Shown piece after piece: positions 43,484 through 51,714 of a DNA stretch of 64,000 nt. Position numbers and translations under genes: made by a program. The DNA comes from CAZYJR01 sp964647905 (GTDB taxonomy: Bacteria; Desulfobacterota; DSM-4660; Desulfatiglandales; HGW-15): NCBI GenBank assembly GCA_964647905.1, contig CAZYJR010000009.1, positions 50,111-114,110 of the forward strand. Direction: 5' to 3'. The notes beneath the pieces were generated by a model, which saw only the letters and a list, made by a program, of their open reading frames with translations, was not told where the DNA came from and searched no databases. How positions within the stretch are numbered: the first letter of the stretch is position 1; every line of letters starts with the position of its first letter.

Positions 43484-45238
43484 TCACCTCCTTTCCTCAG
43501 GGCCGCTGCCCGCAAATGCTTGCTTGTCACCCTCCCGCAGGAGGGCCGTCGCTTCCCGGTCCACGGTCGAGTCTTCGTGAAGTGAAACGCCGTAGCCATC
43601 CCGGGCCGACCGGACACTGACCTTCCCGTTCAAGACGTCCCAGCGCACCCTCTCCGGGTCCCGCTCCCGGGGCGGGCCGTAACCTCCGCTCCCGGGGAGT
43701 CGAATGCTCAATAGGTCGCCCGCGCGGAGCTCACCCACGCCCTTGGAACGGCATAGTTCCTCGCGGTCTGTGTCCGGGTTCAAGACGAGACCTCCGACGC
43801 TGCCCTCTTTTCCTCCGAAGAGTCCCTCGGGGCGGAACTTCTGGCGATCCGAGTACCGGGCCCAGATGACGTCGGCCAGGAATCGGATATCCCTGCGGAG
43901 CGAGAGTCCTCCGCGGAACTTCCCTGCTCCGCCCGAGTCTGGAATAAACTCGTAGCGTTCGATCAGCACCGGGTTTTCCAGCTCTGCCGCCTCCACGGGT
44001 GTATTCATGAAACGGCCCAGGTGAAGGTCTTGGCCGTCCGGGCCGTCCTTGGTGGAGCGGGCACCGGCGCCCCCGCCCTGGATCTCTATATAGCTGAAGC
44101 GCTTTCCCGTCTCCGGGTCGACCCCGGAAAAGCTGTTGGTGCATGCCTGGCCGTGGCTGCCCGCCACCACCCGGTCGGGCACCACCTCGCTCATGGCCCG
44201 CAGCATGGCCTCCACTATCTTGGTCATGGTCTGGCTCCTGGCAGTGACCCCGGCGGGCGGCAGCGGGTTGGTGACCAGGCCCTCTCGGCTGGAGACCCGG
44301 ATAGGCCGAAAGCTGCCGGAGTTGAGCGGCATATTCGGATCGATGATCCCAACCATGGTATAGAAGACCCCTCCCTGGGTGCAAGCCCAAGGGGAGTTGA
44401 CATTGCCGGCGGTCTGCGGGCTGGTGCCTTCAAAATCCACTTCCATGGAGTCCCCCCGAATATGGACGTTCACCTGGACCTTGACAGGCTCGTCGGTGCG
44501 CCCGTCGTCGTCGAGGTAATCCACGCCTGTATGATCGCCGTCCGGCAGATCCGCAAGAAACCTGCGCACCAGCTCTTCGCTGTAGTCGAGAAGCATCCCG
44601 GTGCAATCCCGGAAGACCTGCAGCCCGTACTTGGCGACCAACTCCTTAACCCGCCGCACCCCGACCATGGTGGTGGCCGCCTGGGCCCGAAAGTCCTCCA
44701 TGGTCTTTTCCGGGACCCTGATGTTTCGTGAGATCAGATCGAATATCTGGCGGTCCTCCTCGCCCGCGTGATACAGCTTGACAAAGGGGATCCTGAGACC
44801 CTCCTGATAGATCTCGGTCAGCCCCCCGGCCACGCCTCCTGGCACAGCCCCTCCCATATCCAGTTGGTGGGCGATGTTGGCCACAAAGCCCACCAGCTCC
44901 CCATCGGCGAAAACAGGCGAGAAAAACTGGACATCCAGCAGGTGTTGCCCGCCAAGATAGGGGTCGTTGCAGATGATCACGTCTCCCTCTCGGAATGACG
45001 GCACCCTTTGGAGCATGTGATGCGCTGTCGTGGGGAGACTGAACATCATCAGCGGGCAGAGATGGGCCTGGGCCAAGATTCCCCCGCGAGCGTCCAAGAC
45101 CGCGCAGTTGATGTCCATGATCTCTTTGACAATGGTGGTCCGGCCCATGCGCATGAGATTGTAGCCCATGTCGTCGGCCACGGCCTCCAGGCCGTAGCGG
45201 ATCACCTGCATGGTAACCGGATCCGCCTCGTATTTCAT
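43484..45238 (-). CDS. hyuB: Hydantoinase B / 5-oxoprolinase-type subunit
   Basis: A 584-residue HyuB-family protein starting MKYEADPVTMQVIRYGLEAV. Conserved points include RTTIVKEIMDINCAVLD, DVIICNDPYLGGQHLLD and DFEGTSPQTAGNVNSPW, and a C-terminal SGGYGPPRERDPE region. With HyuA it forms an ATP-dependent amidohydrolase, or in some relatives an acetone/acetophenone-type carboxylase. The start overlaps the hyuA stop as ATGA. No third carboxylase subunit is adjacent, favouring hydrolase function. Confidence 0.9.
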   Translation of the reverse strand: MKYEADPVTMQVIRYGLEAVADDMGYNLMRMGRTTIVKEIMDINCAVLDARGGILAQAHLCPLMMFSLPTTAHHMLQRVPSFREGDVIICNDPYLGGQHLLDVQFFSPVFADGELVGFVANIAHQLDMGGAVPGGVAGGLTEIYQEGLRIPFVKLYHAGEEDRQIFDLISRNIRVPEKTMEDFRAQAATTMVGVRRVKELVAKYGLQVFRDCTGMLLDYSEELVRRFLADLPDGDHTGVDYLDDDGRTDEPVKVQVNVHIRGDSMEVDFEGTSPQTAGNVNSPWACTQGGVFYTMVGIIDPNMPLNSGSFRPIRVSSREGLVTNPLPPAGVTARSQTMTKIVEAMLRAMSEVVPDRVVAGSHGQACTNSFSGVDPETGKRFSYIEIQGGGAGARSTKDGPDGQDLHLGRFMNTPVEAAELENPVLIERYEFIPDSGGAGKFRGGLSLRRDIRFLADVIWARYSDRQKFRPEGLFGGKEGSVGGLVLNPDTDREELCRSKGVGELRAGDLLSIRLPGSGGYGPPRERDPERVRWDVLNGKVSVRSARDGYGVSLHEDSTVDREATALLREGDKQAFAGSGPEERR

Positions 45239-47331
45239 GGATCGCCTCCTAAAGCGGGGCGGGCCTGACCGCCCCGGGCGAGGTCTATCACGATGTTCCT
45301 GAATCGGTCGATGCTCCCTTGGAACCCCGGGGGAATCAGAGCGGTGGATATAGTCTCCTCGACCAGAGCGGGGCCCAGTATGCGGCTCCCCACGGGCAAT
45401 TCTTCCCGTTCGTAAACGGGAACGATCTCCCACCCGGTCTCAGCGAAATAGACGTCCCTCTTCTCCTTCCACCCGCTTTCCAAGAGAAACGGCCCCCTTT
45501 CCACACTTGGAAATCGGAGCCTAGGGCTGCGCCCTTTCACCCTTACCCTGAGGTTGACGAACTCAACGTTCTCTCCAGGTTCGGAGTATGAATAGACTTG
45601 GTAGTGGAGACTATGAAAGTCCCGGGCGACAGCCTCGATGTCCTCCCGAGCCAGCCCGGCCGGCCTCCTCTCAATCGCGACGTTAAGCTCCCAGGACTGC
45701 CCCTCGTAGCGGAGATCCGCAGACCAAGTGATCTCCATCGTTTCCTCCGGGACCTTTTCCTCCCGGAGCTGCCGTACGCCCTCCTCCTCCATCTCGCGGA
45801 ACTCCCTGAATAGCTCGGCCGGGTCGAGCTGGTCCTGATTTTGGGCCAGGGTCCGCACGTAGTCGTGTTGGATGTCCGCCACCACAAAGCCGACAGCCGA
45901 GAAGTTCCCGCTCATGGGGGGCACGATGACCCGGGCCATCTTGAGCTCCCCGGCTATGTCCGCTGCATGCAGCGCGGCGGCCCCTCCCATGGTAACCAGG
46001 GCGAACTCCCTGAGGTCATAGCCCCGCTCCACGGAATTCCCGCTAATCCCCTTGGCCATATTGGCGTTTACTATTCTCAGGATACCGGCTGCGGCCTGCT
46101 CCACGCCAAGGCCCATGGGCTCGGCCACTTGCGTCCTGATCGCCTCGCGGGCCTCTTCCGGGTAGAGAGGGAGCTTGCCTCCCAGGAAGTAATTCGGATT
46201 GAGCCTACCCAGGACCAGATTGGCATCAGAGACCGTCGGGCGTGTCCCGCCCCAGCCGTAGCAGACGGGCCCGGGATCGCTCCCCGCACTCTCCGGGCCC
46301 ACGTTCAAAATACCCGCCTCGTCCACCCAGGCGATGCTCCCGCCGCCCGCACCTATGGTCTTCAAATCCACCATGGGGAGCTTTATGGGGTAATTGGTCA
46401 CGCCTCCCCAGGTTGTCGTCTTGGGGAGGTTGTGGTCAACGATGGAAATGTCGAAAGTGGTCCCTCCCATGTCGGCGCCCACGGCCATGGGGTTCTCGGT
46501 GAGGCGGCTGACAAAGGCCGTGGCTATGGCCCCTCCCGCCGGCCCGGAGTTGATCAAATGGGCCGCATGACTCTTGGCGAGCTCGGCGGTCATGGCCCCT
46601 CCGTTCGACTGCATGATGTGGAGCGTGACCTCTCCGTATTCCTTGCTGAGCCGAGAAGTCAGATTGTCCATGTATCGCCGGATGACGGGTCCCAGATAGC
46701 CGTTCATCACCGCTGTGCAGGTCCGCTCGTATTCCCGGAATTCAGGACATATCTCGGATGAAAGAGAGACCGGGATCTCCGGGTACTCGCTCCTGAAGAC
46801 CTCGGCGGCCAGCCTCTCGTGCTCGCCGTTCAGGAAGGAGAACAGGAAGGATATGACCACGGCCTCCACCGCGTTCGCCCTGAAAAACCCGGCGGCCGCC
46901 TTCACATCTTCGGGGTCCAGGGGCAACACGATCCGTCCCCGGCTGTCCATCCGCTCTCTGACTCCTCTCCTCAGATAGCGGGGGACCAATGGAGGAGGGT
47001 TGTCCGCACCGAAGTCAAAGGCGGCCTCCTTGGGCCTGGCCACACGCCTGATCTCCAGTACGTCCTCGAATCCTGCCGTGGTTATCAGCCCCACCCGGGC
47101 GCCCTTTCCCTCCACGATGGCGTTGGTGCCTATGGTGGTCCCGTGTATCAGGCAGTTCACATCGTCCATGGGGACCCCTGCTATATCCAGGATCTCTCCG
47201 AGCCCCTTGAGTACGCCCTCTGCAAGGTCGTAGTGGGTGGTGGGGATCTTGGTGTAGTGAAAGGCCCCGGACCGCTCATCCACCAGCACGACGTCCGTAA
47301 ACGTCCCTCCGACGTCAATGCCTATTCTCAT
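45235..47331 (-). CDS. hyuA: Hydantoinase A / 5-oxoprolinase-type subunit
   Basis: A 698-residue HyuA-family protein. The N-terminus has the actin-like ATP-binding motif IDVGGTFTDVVLVDE and later MGGTTFDISI (near 297) and the GAGGGSIAWVD stretch (near 325). It couples ATP use to opening of a cyclic amide or activation of a ketone by the HyuB partner. The gene is at the head of the transport cluster, about 100 bases after the MarR gene. Confidence 0.92.
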   Translation of the reverse strand: MRIGIDVGGTFTDVVLVDERSGAFHYTKIPTTHYDLAEGVLKGLGEILDIAGVPMDDVNCLIHGTTIGTNAIVEGKGARVGLITTAGFEDVLEIRRVARPKEAAFDFGADNPPPLVPRYLRRGVRERMDSRGRIVLPLDPEDVKAAAGFFRANAVEAVVISFLFSFLNGEHERLAAEVFRSEYPEIPVSLSSEICPEFREYERTCTAVMNGYLGPVIRRYMDNLTSRLSKEYGEVTLHIMQSNGGAMTAELAKSHAAHLINSGPAGGAIATAFVSRLTENPMAVGADMGGTTFDISIVDHNLPKTTTWGGVTNYPIKLPMVDLKTIGAGGGSIAWVDEAGILNVGPESAGSDPGPVCYGWGGTRPTVSDANLVLGRLNPNYFLGGKLPLYPEEAREAIRTQVAEPMGLGVEQAAAGILRIVNANMAKGISGNSVERGYDLREFALVTMGGAAALHAADIAGELKMARVIVPPMSGNFSAVGFVVADIQHDYVRTLAQNQDQLDPAELFREFREMEEEGVRQLREEKVPEETMEITWSADLRYEGQSWELNVAIERRPAGLAREDIEAVARDFHSLHYQVYSYSEPGENVEFVNLRVRVKGRSPRLRFPSVERGPFLLESGWKEKRDVYFAETGWEIVPVYEREELPVGSRILGPALVEETISTALIPPGFQGSIDRFRNIVIDLARGGQARPALGGDP

Positions 47332-47428
47332 CGCCTCTCCTTGACAAAACTTCTCTCAACCGCCCGTATCGGGGCTCAGCGACCCCTATACCAGGGATCT
47401 TGGGCGCATATATTGTTCCTGCGAGGGT

Positions 47429-47953
47429 CTATAGGGTCGAGCCTCCCGCGCTTTCCGCACACGATGATTCTCTCGCCTCCCACCACTCCGGACGAGCCGC
47501 TCCGACCGGCCGGCTCAGGTTTGCTATCACCCGCCGGAGAACGCCCTTGCAGAACTCCGCCTCCTCCTCTGATATTCCTTCAAGGGCCTCTTCCAAGGTC
47601 TTCCTTGCAAACCGCACCAAGGCCTGCTGGACTTCCTTTCCCTTCCGGGTCAGGTAGATCCGTTTGGTTCGCCCATCGGCGCGGTCTGGTATGCGGACCA
47701 CCAGGTCCCGCTTTTCCATCCCGTTTATGATTCGGGTGATCCCGGTCTTGTCCTTGTGCGCGGCTTCGGCGAGCTCACTCTGTGTCCGGCCCTCCCGGTT
47801 CCAGAGGTTTACCAGTACGCGCCACTGCTCGACCGTAATATCGTGGCCGGCATTGTAAAAATTATGGCTCAGCCGGTTGATAAGCGCGCGTTCGGCCCAA
47901 TGGACAATGGTCCCGAAGGAGTTGTCGATATCGTATTTTGGATGATTTTCCAT
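47429..47953 (-). CDS. MarR-family transcriptional regulator
   Basis: A 174-residue winged-helix regulator: helices 1-2 (FGTIVHWAERALINRL), recognition region TQSELAEAAHKDKTGITRII, and wing RIPDRADGRTKRIYLTRKG. It heads the hyu-TRAP-ligase cluster on the same strand and probably controls it and itself. Start is uncertain: ATG 47953, ATG 47965 and TTG 47971 are in frame and none has a strong ribosome binding site. A C-terminal extension after residue 150 is variable. Confidence 0.88.
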   Translation of the reverse strand: MENHPKYDIDNSFGTIVHWAERALINRLSHNFYNAGHDITVEQWRVLVNLWNREGRTQSELAEAAHKDKTGITRIINGMEKRDLVVRIPDRADGRTKRIYLTRKGKEVQQALVRFARKTLEEALEGISEEEAEFCKGVLRRVIANLSRPVGAARPEWWEARESSCAESAGGSTL

Positions 47954-47959
47954 AAATAG

Positions 47960-47971
47960 ATGCATATGCAA
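47960..47971. promoter_or_regulatory. Possible second MarR box
   Basis: ATGCATATGCAA (47960-47971) nearly repeats the TTGTATATGCAA motif at the promoter (48137-48148). It overlaps possible MarR start codons, so binding there would fit autoregulation. The match is short and could be chance. Confidence 0.35.
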
Positions 47972-48040
47972 CGGCCTAAGGGATTTGGCATCCCCACCAT
48001 AGCGCCCTTAAAGGGCCCTGGGATGAACGCTTAGACCAGT

Positions 48041-48058
48041 GTAAGTTCCAGCACTTAC
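48041..48058. promoter_or_regulatory. Palindrome in the MarR leader
   Basis: GTAAGT and ACTTAC form perfect 6-base arms around TCCAGC, an 18-bp site of the size bound by MarR dimers. A shorter palindrome, GCCCTT-A-AAGGGC, lies nearby at 48004-48016. Confidence 0.4.
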
Positions 48059-48136
48059 CTAAAATACGGCATGAGAAGCCGGGATCCTACCAACAAGAAT
48101 AAAGGCATGCCACCTTGATCCCCTCAAGCACAATAA

Positions 48137-48165
48137 TTGTATATGCAACCATTGCCCCGTGTCAA
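48137..48165 (-). promoter_or_regulatory. Sigma-70 promoter for marR-hyu with overlapping operator-like site
   Basis: The minus strand reads TTGACA (48160-48165), a 16-base spacer and TATACA (48138-48143). The -10 region lies inside TTGCATATACAA (48137-48148), an imperfect palindrome typical of MarR-type operators. A repressor bound there would block the promoter. The leader to the MarR start is about 170 bases. Confidence 0.65.
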
Positions 48166-48198
48166 CCCGCAAACCAGGGGTCCGGCGCCGGGGCTTGA

Positions 48199-49146
48199 TC
48201 ACGGATCAGGAGCAGGGTCTCGGTCTGCGTTTAGAGAGCCGATTACCTCATTGACGCTCGCAATTTCCTCATCGGCCAGGAAGGCCTCCAGGCCCTCAAT
48301 GATATCCATAGTGGCCCGGGGGTTGACGAAGTTCCAGGTCCCGACCTGAACGGCCGAGGCCCCGACTATCAGGAATTCCAACGCGTCCTCTGCAGAAGAA
48401 ATCCCACCGATTCCCACAACCGGGATATCCACGGCCTGGGCGGCGCGCCGCACCAGGTTAAGCGCCATGGGCTTGACGGCGGGCCCTGCAAGGCCCCCGG
48501 TGAGGTTACGCCCCAGCCTGGAGCGCCTGGTCCGCACATCCACCGCCATCCCCACCGGGGCATTGATCAAGCTAACGGCGTCGGCACCGGCCTCCTGGGC
48601 GGCCTCCGCCATGGGGCGAATATCTGTGACCATGGGGCTGAGCTTGACCACCAGAGTCTTGCCGGTGGCTCCTCTGACCCTGGCCACCAGGTCTGCTATG
48701 ACCCTCGGGTCGACCCCGAATTGGATCCCTCCCTTGCGCACATTGGGGCAGGAGACATTGATCTCCAAGGCGTCAACACGCTCCAGGCGGTCCAGGATTC
48801 CGGCCACCTCCGCGTATTCCTCCGGGGTCTCGCCTCCGATATTGACCACAAGCCGGGTATCCAGCCCCTCGAAGAAAGGGAGCTTCTCGTCCACGAAGCG
48901 CTCCACCCCGATGTTTTGAAGCCCGATGCTCGCCAGGATGCCCGAGGCCACCTCGGTGGAGCGATGCGGGGGGCTTCCCAGCCTCGGATGGCGAGTAAGG
49001 GTCTTCACCACCACCGCGCCCAGACGGTTGAGATCCACAAAGGGGGTGTATTCCTCACCATAGCCGAAGGTGCCCGATGCTGGCATCACCGGGTTTCGAA
49101 GCCGCAGGTCCCCGATACGGACGGAGAGATCAGGCGAGCCACTCAT
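48199..49146 (-). CDS. pyrD: Dihydroorotate dehydrogenase, class 1B catalytic subunit
   Basis: A 315-residue FMN enzyme starting at ATG 49146. Class 1 features: NPVMPASGTFGYGEEY, VVNIGGETPEEYAEV, EINVSCPNVRKGGIQFG (catalytic Cys region, near 133) and GIGGISSAEDALEFLIVGAS. Class 1B enzymes use NAD through a PyrK partner; the pyrK gene overlaps the start by 17 bases. It makes orotate in pyrimidine synthesis, in the cytoplasm. Confidence 0.95.
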   Translation of the reverse strand: MSGSPDLSVRIGDLRLRNPVMPASGTFGYGEEYTPFVDLNRLGAVVVKTLTRHPRLGSPPHRSTEVASGILASIGLQNIGVERFVDEKLPFFEGLDTRLVVNIGGETPEEYAEVAGILDRLERVDALEINVSCPNVRKGGIQFGVDPRVIADLVARVRGATGKTLVVKLSPMVTDIRPMAEAAQEAGADAVSLINAPVGMAVDVRTRRSRLGRNLTGGLAGPAVKPMALNLVRRAAQAVDIPVVGIGGISSAEDALEFLIVGASAVQVGTWNFVNPRATMDIIEGLEAFLADEEIASVNEVIGSLNADRDPAPDP

Positions 49147-50002
49147 CCCAGTCCACCTCCATGGCATCGTATATGGGGCCGTCTTTGCAAACCAGGGAAT
49201 AAGCCCGCCCGCCATCCCGGTCCACCTGAAGCGACGGCTTAGGCCATGACGGTTCCCTCCGGAGCGCCCCCGGGAGCAAAGGAACGGCACAGGAAAGGCA
49301 AGCCCCGAAACCGCAGCCCATGTGGGCCTCCAGCGCCACTTGCCCCCTAAGAGAACTCTTTCCCGCAAGCCTCGCCAGGTCCCGAAGCATAACCGCGGGC
49401 CCGCAGGCATAAAAGACGCATCCTCCACCCACCGCGCCTCTATCCAGGAGGTGACTCAGGAGTTCCGGGGCGCGGCCTGAGAATCCTTCGCTTCCGTCGT
49501 CAGTATATAGGTGCAAAGTCCCCAGCCCAGCCAACCGCTCCTGATAGAAGAGCCGCTCCCTGAACCTGGCCCCCATGATCACGTGGAGGGGCCGATCCGG
49601 GAATGCCGCCTTGAGCGCCTCACCCAAGGCGTATAGGGGGGCGATACCGATCCCCCGTGCGACAAGTACCAGGTCTTCTGCTTCCTCCAAGAGAAACCCG
49701 TTTCCCAACGGACCGATTACGTCCAATCCCTCACCCCTGTGCCGTTCCTTCAACCAGGCAGTCCCGACCCCCACCTCCCTTATCAAGAGCTCCAACTCGA
49801 TCACACCCGCGTGTTCGGTGATCCTGTGTACGCTGAAGGGCCTGCGGAGAATACTGCTCCTGGCGCCGAGACATCGTATGCCATAAAACTGCCCCGGGCG
49901 GGGAGCAACCGCGTCCTCCGGCAACGCAACGGTGAGGCGGAAAAACCCTGGTGCCACCGCCTCGTTGTCAATCAACTCGCGTTTGGTCTGCTCACAGTCC
50001 AT
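49130..50002 (-). CDS. pyrK: Dihydroorotate dehydrogenase electron-transfer subunit
   Basis: A 290-residue protein with an FAD-binding domain (RPFSVHRI, near 60), NAD-binding domain with LVARGIGIAPLYALG, and a C-terminal [2Fe-2S] site of CGFGACLSC plus a distant Cys in YSLVCKDGP. It passes electrons from PyrD to NAD. The ATG at 50002 is preferred over an upstream TTG because similarity begins there. It overlaps pyrD. Confidence 0.93.
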   Translation of the reverse strand: MDCEQTKRELIDNEAVAPGFFRLTVALPEDAVAPRPGQFYGIRCLGARSSILRRPFSVHRITEHAGVIELELLIREVGVGTAWLKERHRGEGLDVIGPLGNGFLLEEAEDLVLVARGIGIAPLYALGEALKAAFPDRPLHVIMGARFRERLFYQERLAGLGTLHLYTDDGSEGFSGRAPELLSHLLDRGAVGGGCVFYACGPAVMLRDLARLAGKSSLRGQVALEAHMGCGFGACLSCAVPLLPGALRREPSWPKPSLQVDRDGGRAYSLVCKDGPIYDAMEVDWDEWLA

Positions 50003-50157
50003 AGGAAAAGTCCGCAGTGGACCTGAATATCCTCTCAACAGTTACACACACCCTATCAATCAGGGCAAGCTCATCGCGAATCTCTTCAGCTTGTTTCAGT
50101 GCACTTTTCTTATAGTCGTAATCCGTCTTGCTACACTTTTTCGACTACCTCCGTCAT
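49992..50157 (-). pseudogene. Frameshifted small ORF overlapping the pyrK start
   Basis: ATG 50157 reads MTEVVEKV and stops; removing one A from the A5 run at 50137-50141 (T on the plus strand) opens a frame of about 54 codons continuing CSKTDYDYKKSALKQAEEIR and later ALIDRVCVTVERIF to TGA at 49992, inside the pyrK start. The charged heptad-like pattern looks protein-coding. It could be a real small gene with a sequencing error, a decayed gene or a recoded one. I recognise no family. Confidence 0.3.
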
Positions 50158-50467
50158 CTGGTCCCTGGTATATCACCCAATCCCGGCCCGGCTCAACACG
50201 CTGCCGGTTGTGCGGCAAATCACCCCTCTCTTTCTAATCCAAGTACCACCAAAGCGCATCCAGTGTCCAGAGGTCGATCTGAACCGCGTCCAATTTCCGA
50301 GCTGCTTCATGTCGGCCTCAGAGCGGTTGTTCCGGACGCCGTAACGGTCATGATGCATAGCCAGTGCCCATCCATACCTGTGCCCGTGCAAGAAATACTT
50401 TCCGGGCTATGCCGACCAGTCGATAGGGATAGGTCGCTTTTGCTGGTCAACTGACAAAAGGTGAACT
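50158..50467. other. Intergenic region, no gene recognised
   Basis: Several short open frames are present on both strands, but none has a recognisable family or good ribosome binding site. No RNA gene or repeat was found. Confidence 0.35.
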
Positions 50468-50725
50468 CTAATGCGGATTAGCCCTTTCAAGTTCTTCCCG
50501 GATCACTTGTCGAAGGATGCTTTCGTCTAAAGGTTTCCCGGCTTTTTCAAGGTAGTTCCGCAACGCGTCGTTGATCATGGTCTGATATCCATACCCGGCC
50601 TCGTCTGCCCGGGCACGAAATTCCTCCAAGACTTCCGTATCAAGATAAATGGTGATTCGGGTTTTCCCCTTCTGCGGAATGACCTGCCCTCTTTTTGCGT
50701 TTTTGAAATTATATTCCTTCTTCAT
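50468..50725 (-). CDS. brnA: BrnA-family antitoxin
   Basis: An 85-residue protein with a ribbon-helix-helix fold: TRITIYLDTEVLEEFRARAD (beta strand and first helix), GYQTMINDALRNYLEK (second helix), and a C-terminal tail ERANPH. It overlaps the BrnT gene and would neutralise the toxin and repress the operon, as known for BrnTA. Confidence 0.88.
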   Translation of the reverse strand: MKKEYNFKNAKRGQVIPQKGKTRITIYLDTEVLEEFRARADEAGYGYQTMINDALRNYLEKAGKPLDESILRQVIREELERANPH

Positions 50726-50981
50726 ATCGACTCCTTTCGGAGGACGTTGCCCTCCGCGCGGAAATGATTCGAAAACCGTCCTGAACTTCGGTGTAGACCA
50801 AGACAATGACTCTGCCGAGCGCCTCGGCCCCGAGGGACACAAACCTCTGCTCACCGGAAATACTCTGCTCCTCCAGCGTAAGGGCCAGAGGATCAAAAAG
50901 CACCGATTCCGCATCGGAGAATCTTACCTTGTGCTTGCGGAAATTGGTTTCGGCCTTTTTAGGGTCCCACGAGATCCGCAT
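50709..50981 (-). CDS. brnT: BrnT-family ribonuclease toxin
   Basis: A 90-residue protein starting at MRISWDPKKAETNFRKHKV, the BrnT signature, with EEQRFVSLG-like middle (SGEQRFVSLGAEALGRVIVLVY) and a C-terminal RIISARRATSSERSRYEE. BrnT is a RelE-like endoribonuclease that arrests translation. An earlier ATG at 50996 is possible. The toxin gene precedes and overlaps the antitoxin gene, the usual order. Confidence 0.9.
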   Translation of the reverse strand: MRISWDPKKAETNFRKHKVRFSDAESVLFDPLALTLEEQSISGEQRFVSLGAEALGRVIVLVYTEVQDGFRIISARRATSSERSRYEEGI

Positions 50982-50993
50982 GGACCTAGTGTA

Positions 50994-51006
50994 CATATAT
51001 TATATG
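50994..51006. promoter_or_regulatory. BrnTA operator-promoter region
   Basis: CATATATTATATG is a palindrome apart from its centre. On the minus strand it overlaps a TATAAT -10 box (50999-51004) about 20 bases before the brnT ATG, an arrangement that fits autorepression by BrnA. Confidence 0.5.
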
Positions 51007-51296
51007 CATATATCAAGGCCTTTGTTTCGCACACCATGAGCCAATCGAAATGCGATCGATTTGGGTGCACCTCTGCCGCAGTCACCCCGATCATCAGCAA
51101 TACCGGTAAGATATAAATCATGATCTCGGCCCTGTATGCACTTTCGAGAGATATATCCCCCAGGGTAAACGATGTGGTGACACTTTTTGACATTAGACCT
51201 GAGTCAACGATGTCTTGGCATTTACCAGATATGAAAAATGGAAGGACATTGCTAAAATTTCCGGGCCATCGGGGCTGAGGTGGTCAGAGGTTTTAA
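51007..51296. other. Intergenic region with an unverified 52-codon ORF
   Basis: An open frame runs from ATG 51120 to TGA 51278 on the plus strand (MISALYALSRDISPRVND and on, ending KFPGHRG). It lies directly upstream of the XRE gene, where a toxin partner would be expected, but it has no ribosome binding site and matches no toxin family I know. Confidence 0.3.
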
Positions 51297-51557
51297 ATGA
51301 ATGAATATCGTCCCGCCAAAAAGAGGATTGAGGTTTCGGTGGGTGAATCCGTGCGGATCGTTCGCGAGTTTCAGGGTTTGAGCCAAAATCAGCTGGCGGC
51401 GCTGACTGGTATTCCCCAGGCGACCATTTCGGCAATCGAGGATGATCGTGTCAAGCTGGGCGTCGAACGTGCGAAAGTGTTGGCCACTACATTGAAGGCA
51501 CATCCAGGAGTTCTAGTTTTTCCGGGTTGGGAGCTTCCTGAAGAAGCGGTAGCATAA
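51297..51557 (+). CDS. Small XRE-family DNA-binding protein (HigA-like)
   Basis: An 86-residue protein with a Cro/C1-type HTH: VGESVRIVREFQGLSQNQLA and LTGIPQATISAIEDDRVKLG. Small XRE proteins of this size are often antitoxins of type II systems. No clear toxin is adjacent: brnTA is complete on its own and the preceding ORF is unconvincing. It may be an orphan antitoxin. Confidence 0.78.
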   Translation: MNEYRPAKKRIEVSVGESVRIVREFQGLSQNQLAALTGIPQATISAIEDDRVKLGVERAKVLATTLKAHPGVLVFPGWELPEEAVA

Positions 51558-51714
51558 CATGTGCCTGCACCGGACGGGTTAAAACGCGCCAGATGGTCAG
51601 GCTTGGCTTTCGGGCATTACTCTGCAATCATTCTAATTTCTCGACCCGTCTCTCTTCGAGTTCACGATAAAGACTCCGTGCCGCTTCTCGCCTGAAGGAC
51701 AGCAAAAGGGATGA

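Noticed and set aside
51120..51278. 52-codon ORF as toxin partner of the XRE protein
   Set aside because: No ribosome binding site and no resemblance to RelE, HigB or other toxin families; kept only as a note in the intergenic entry.
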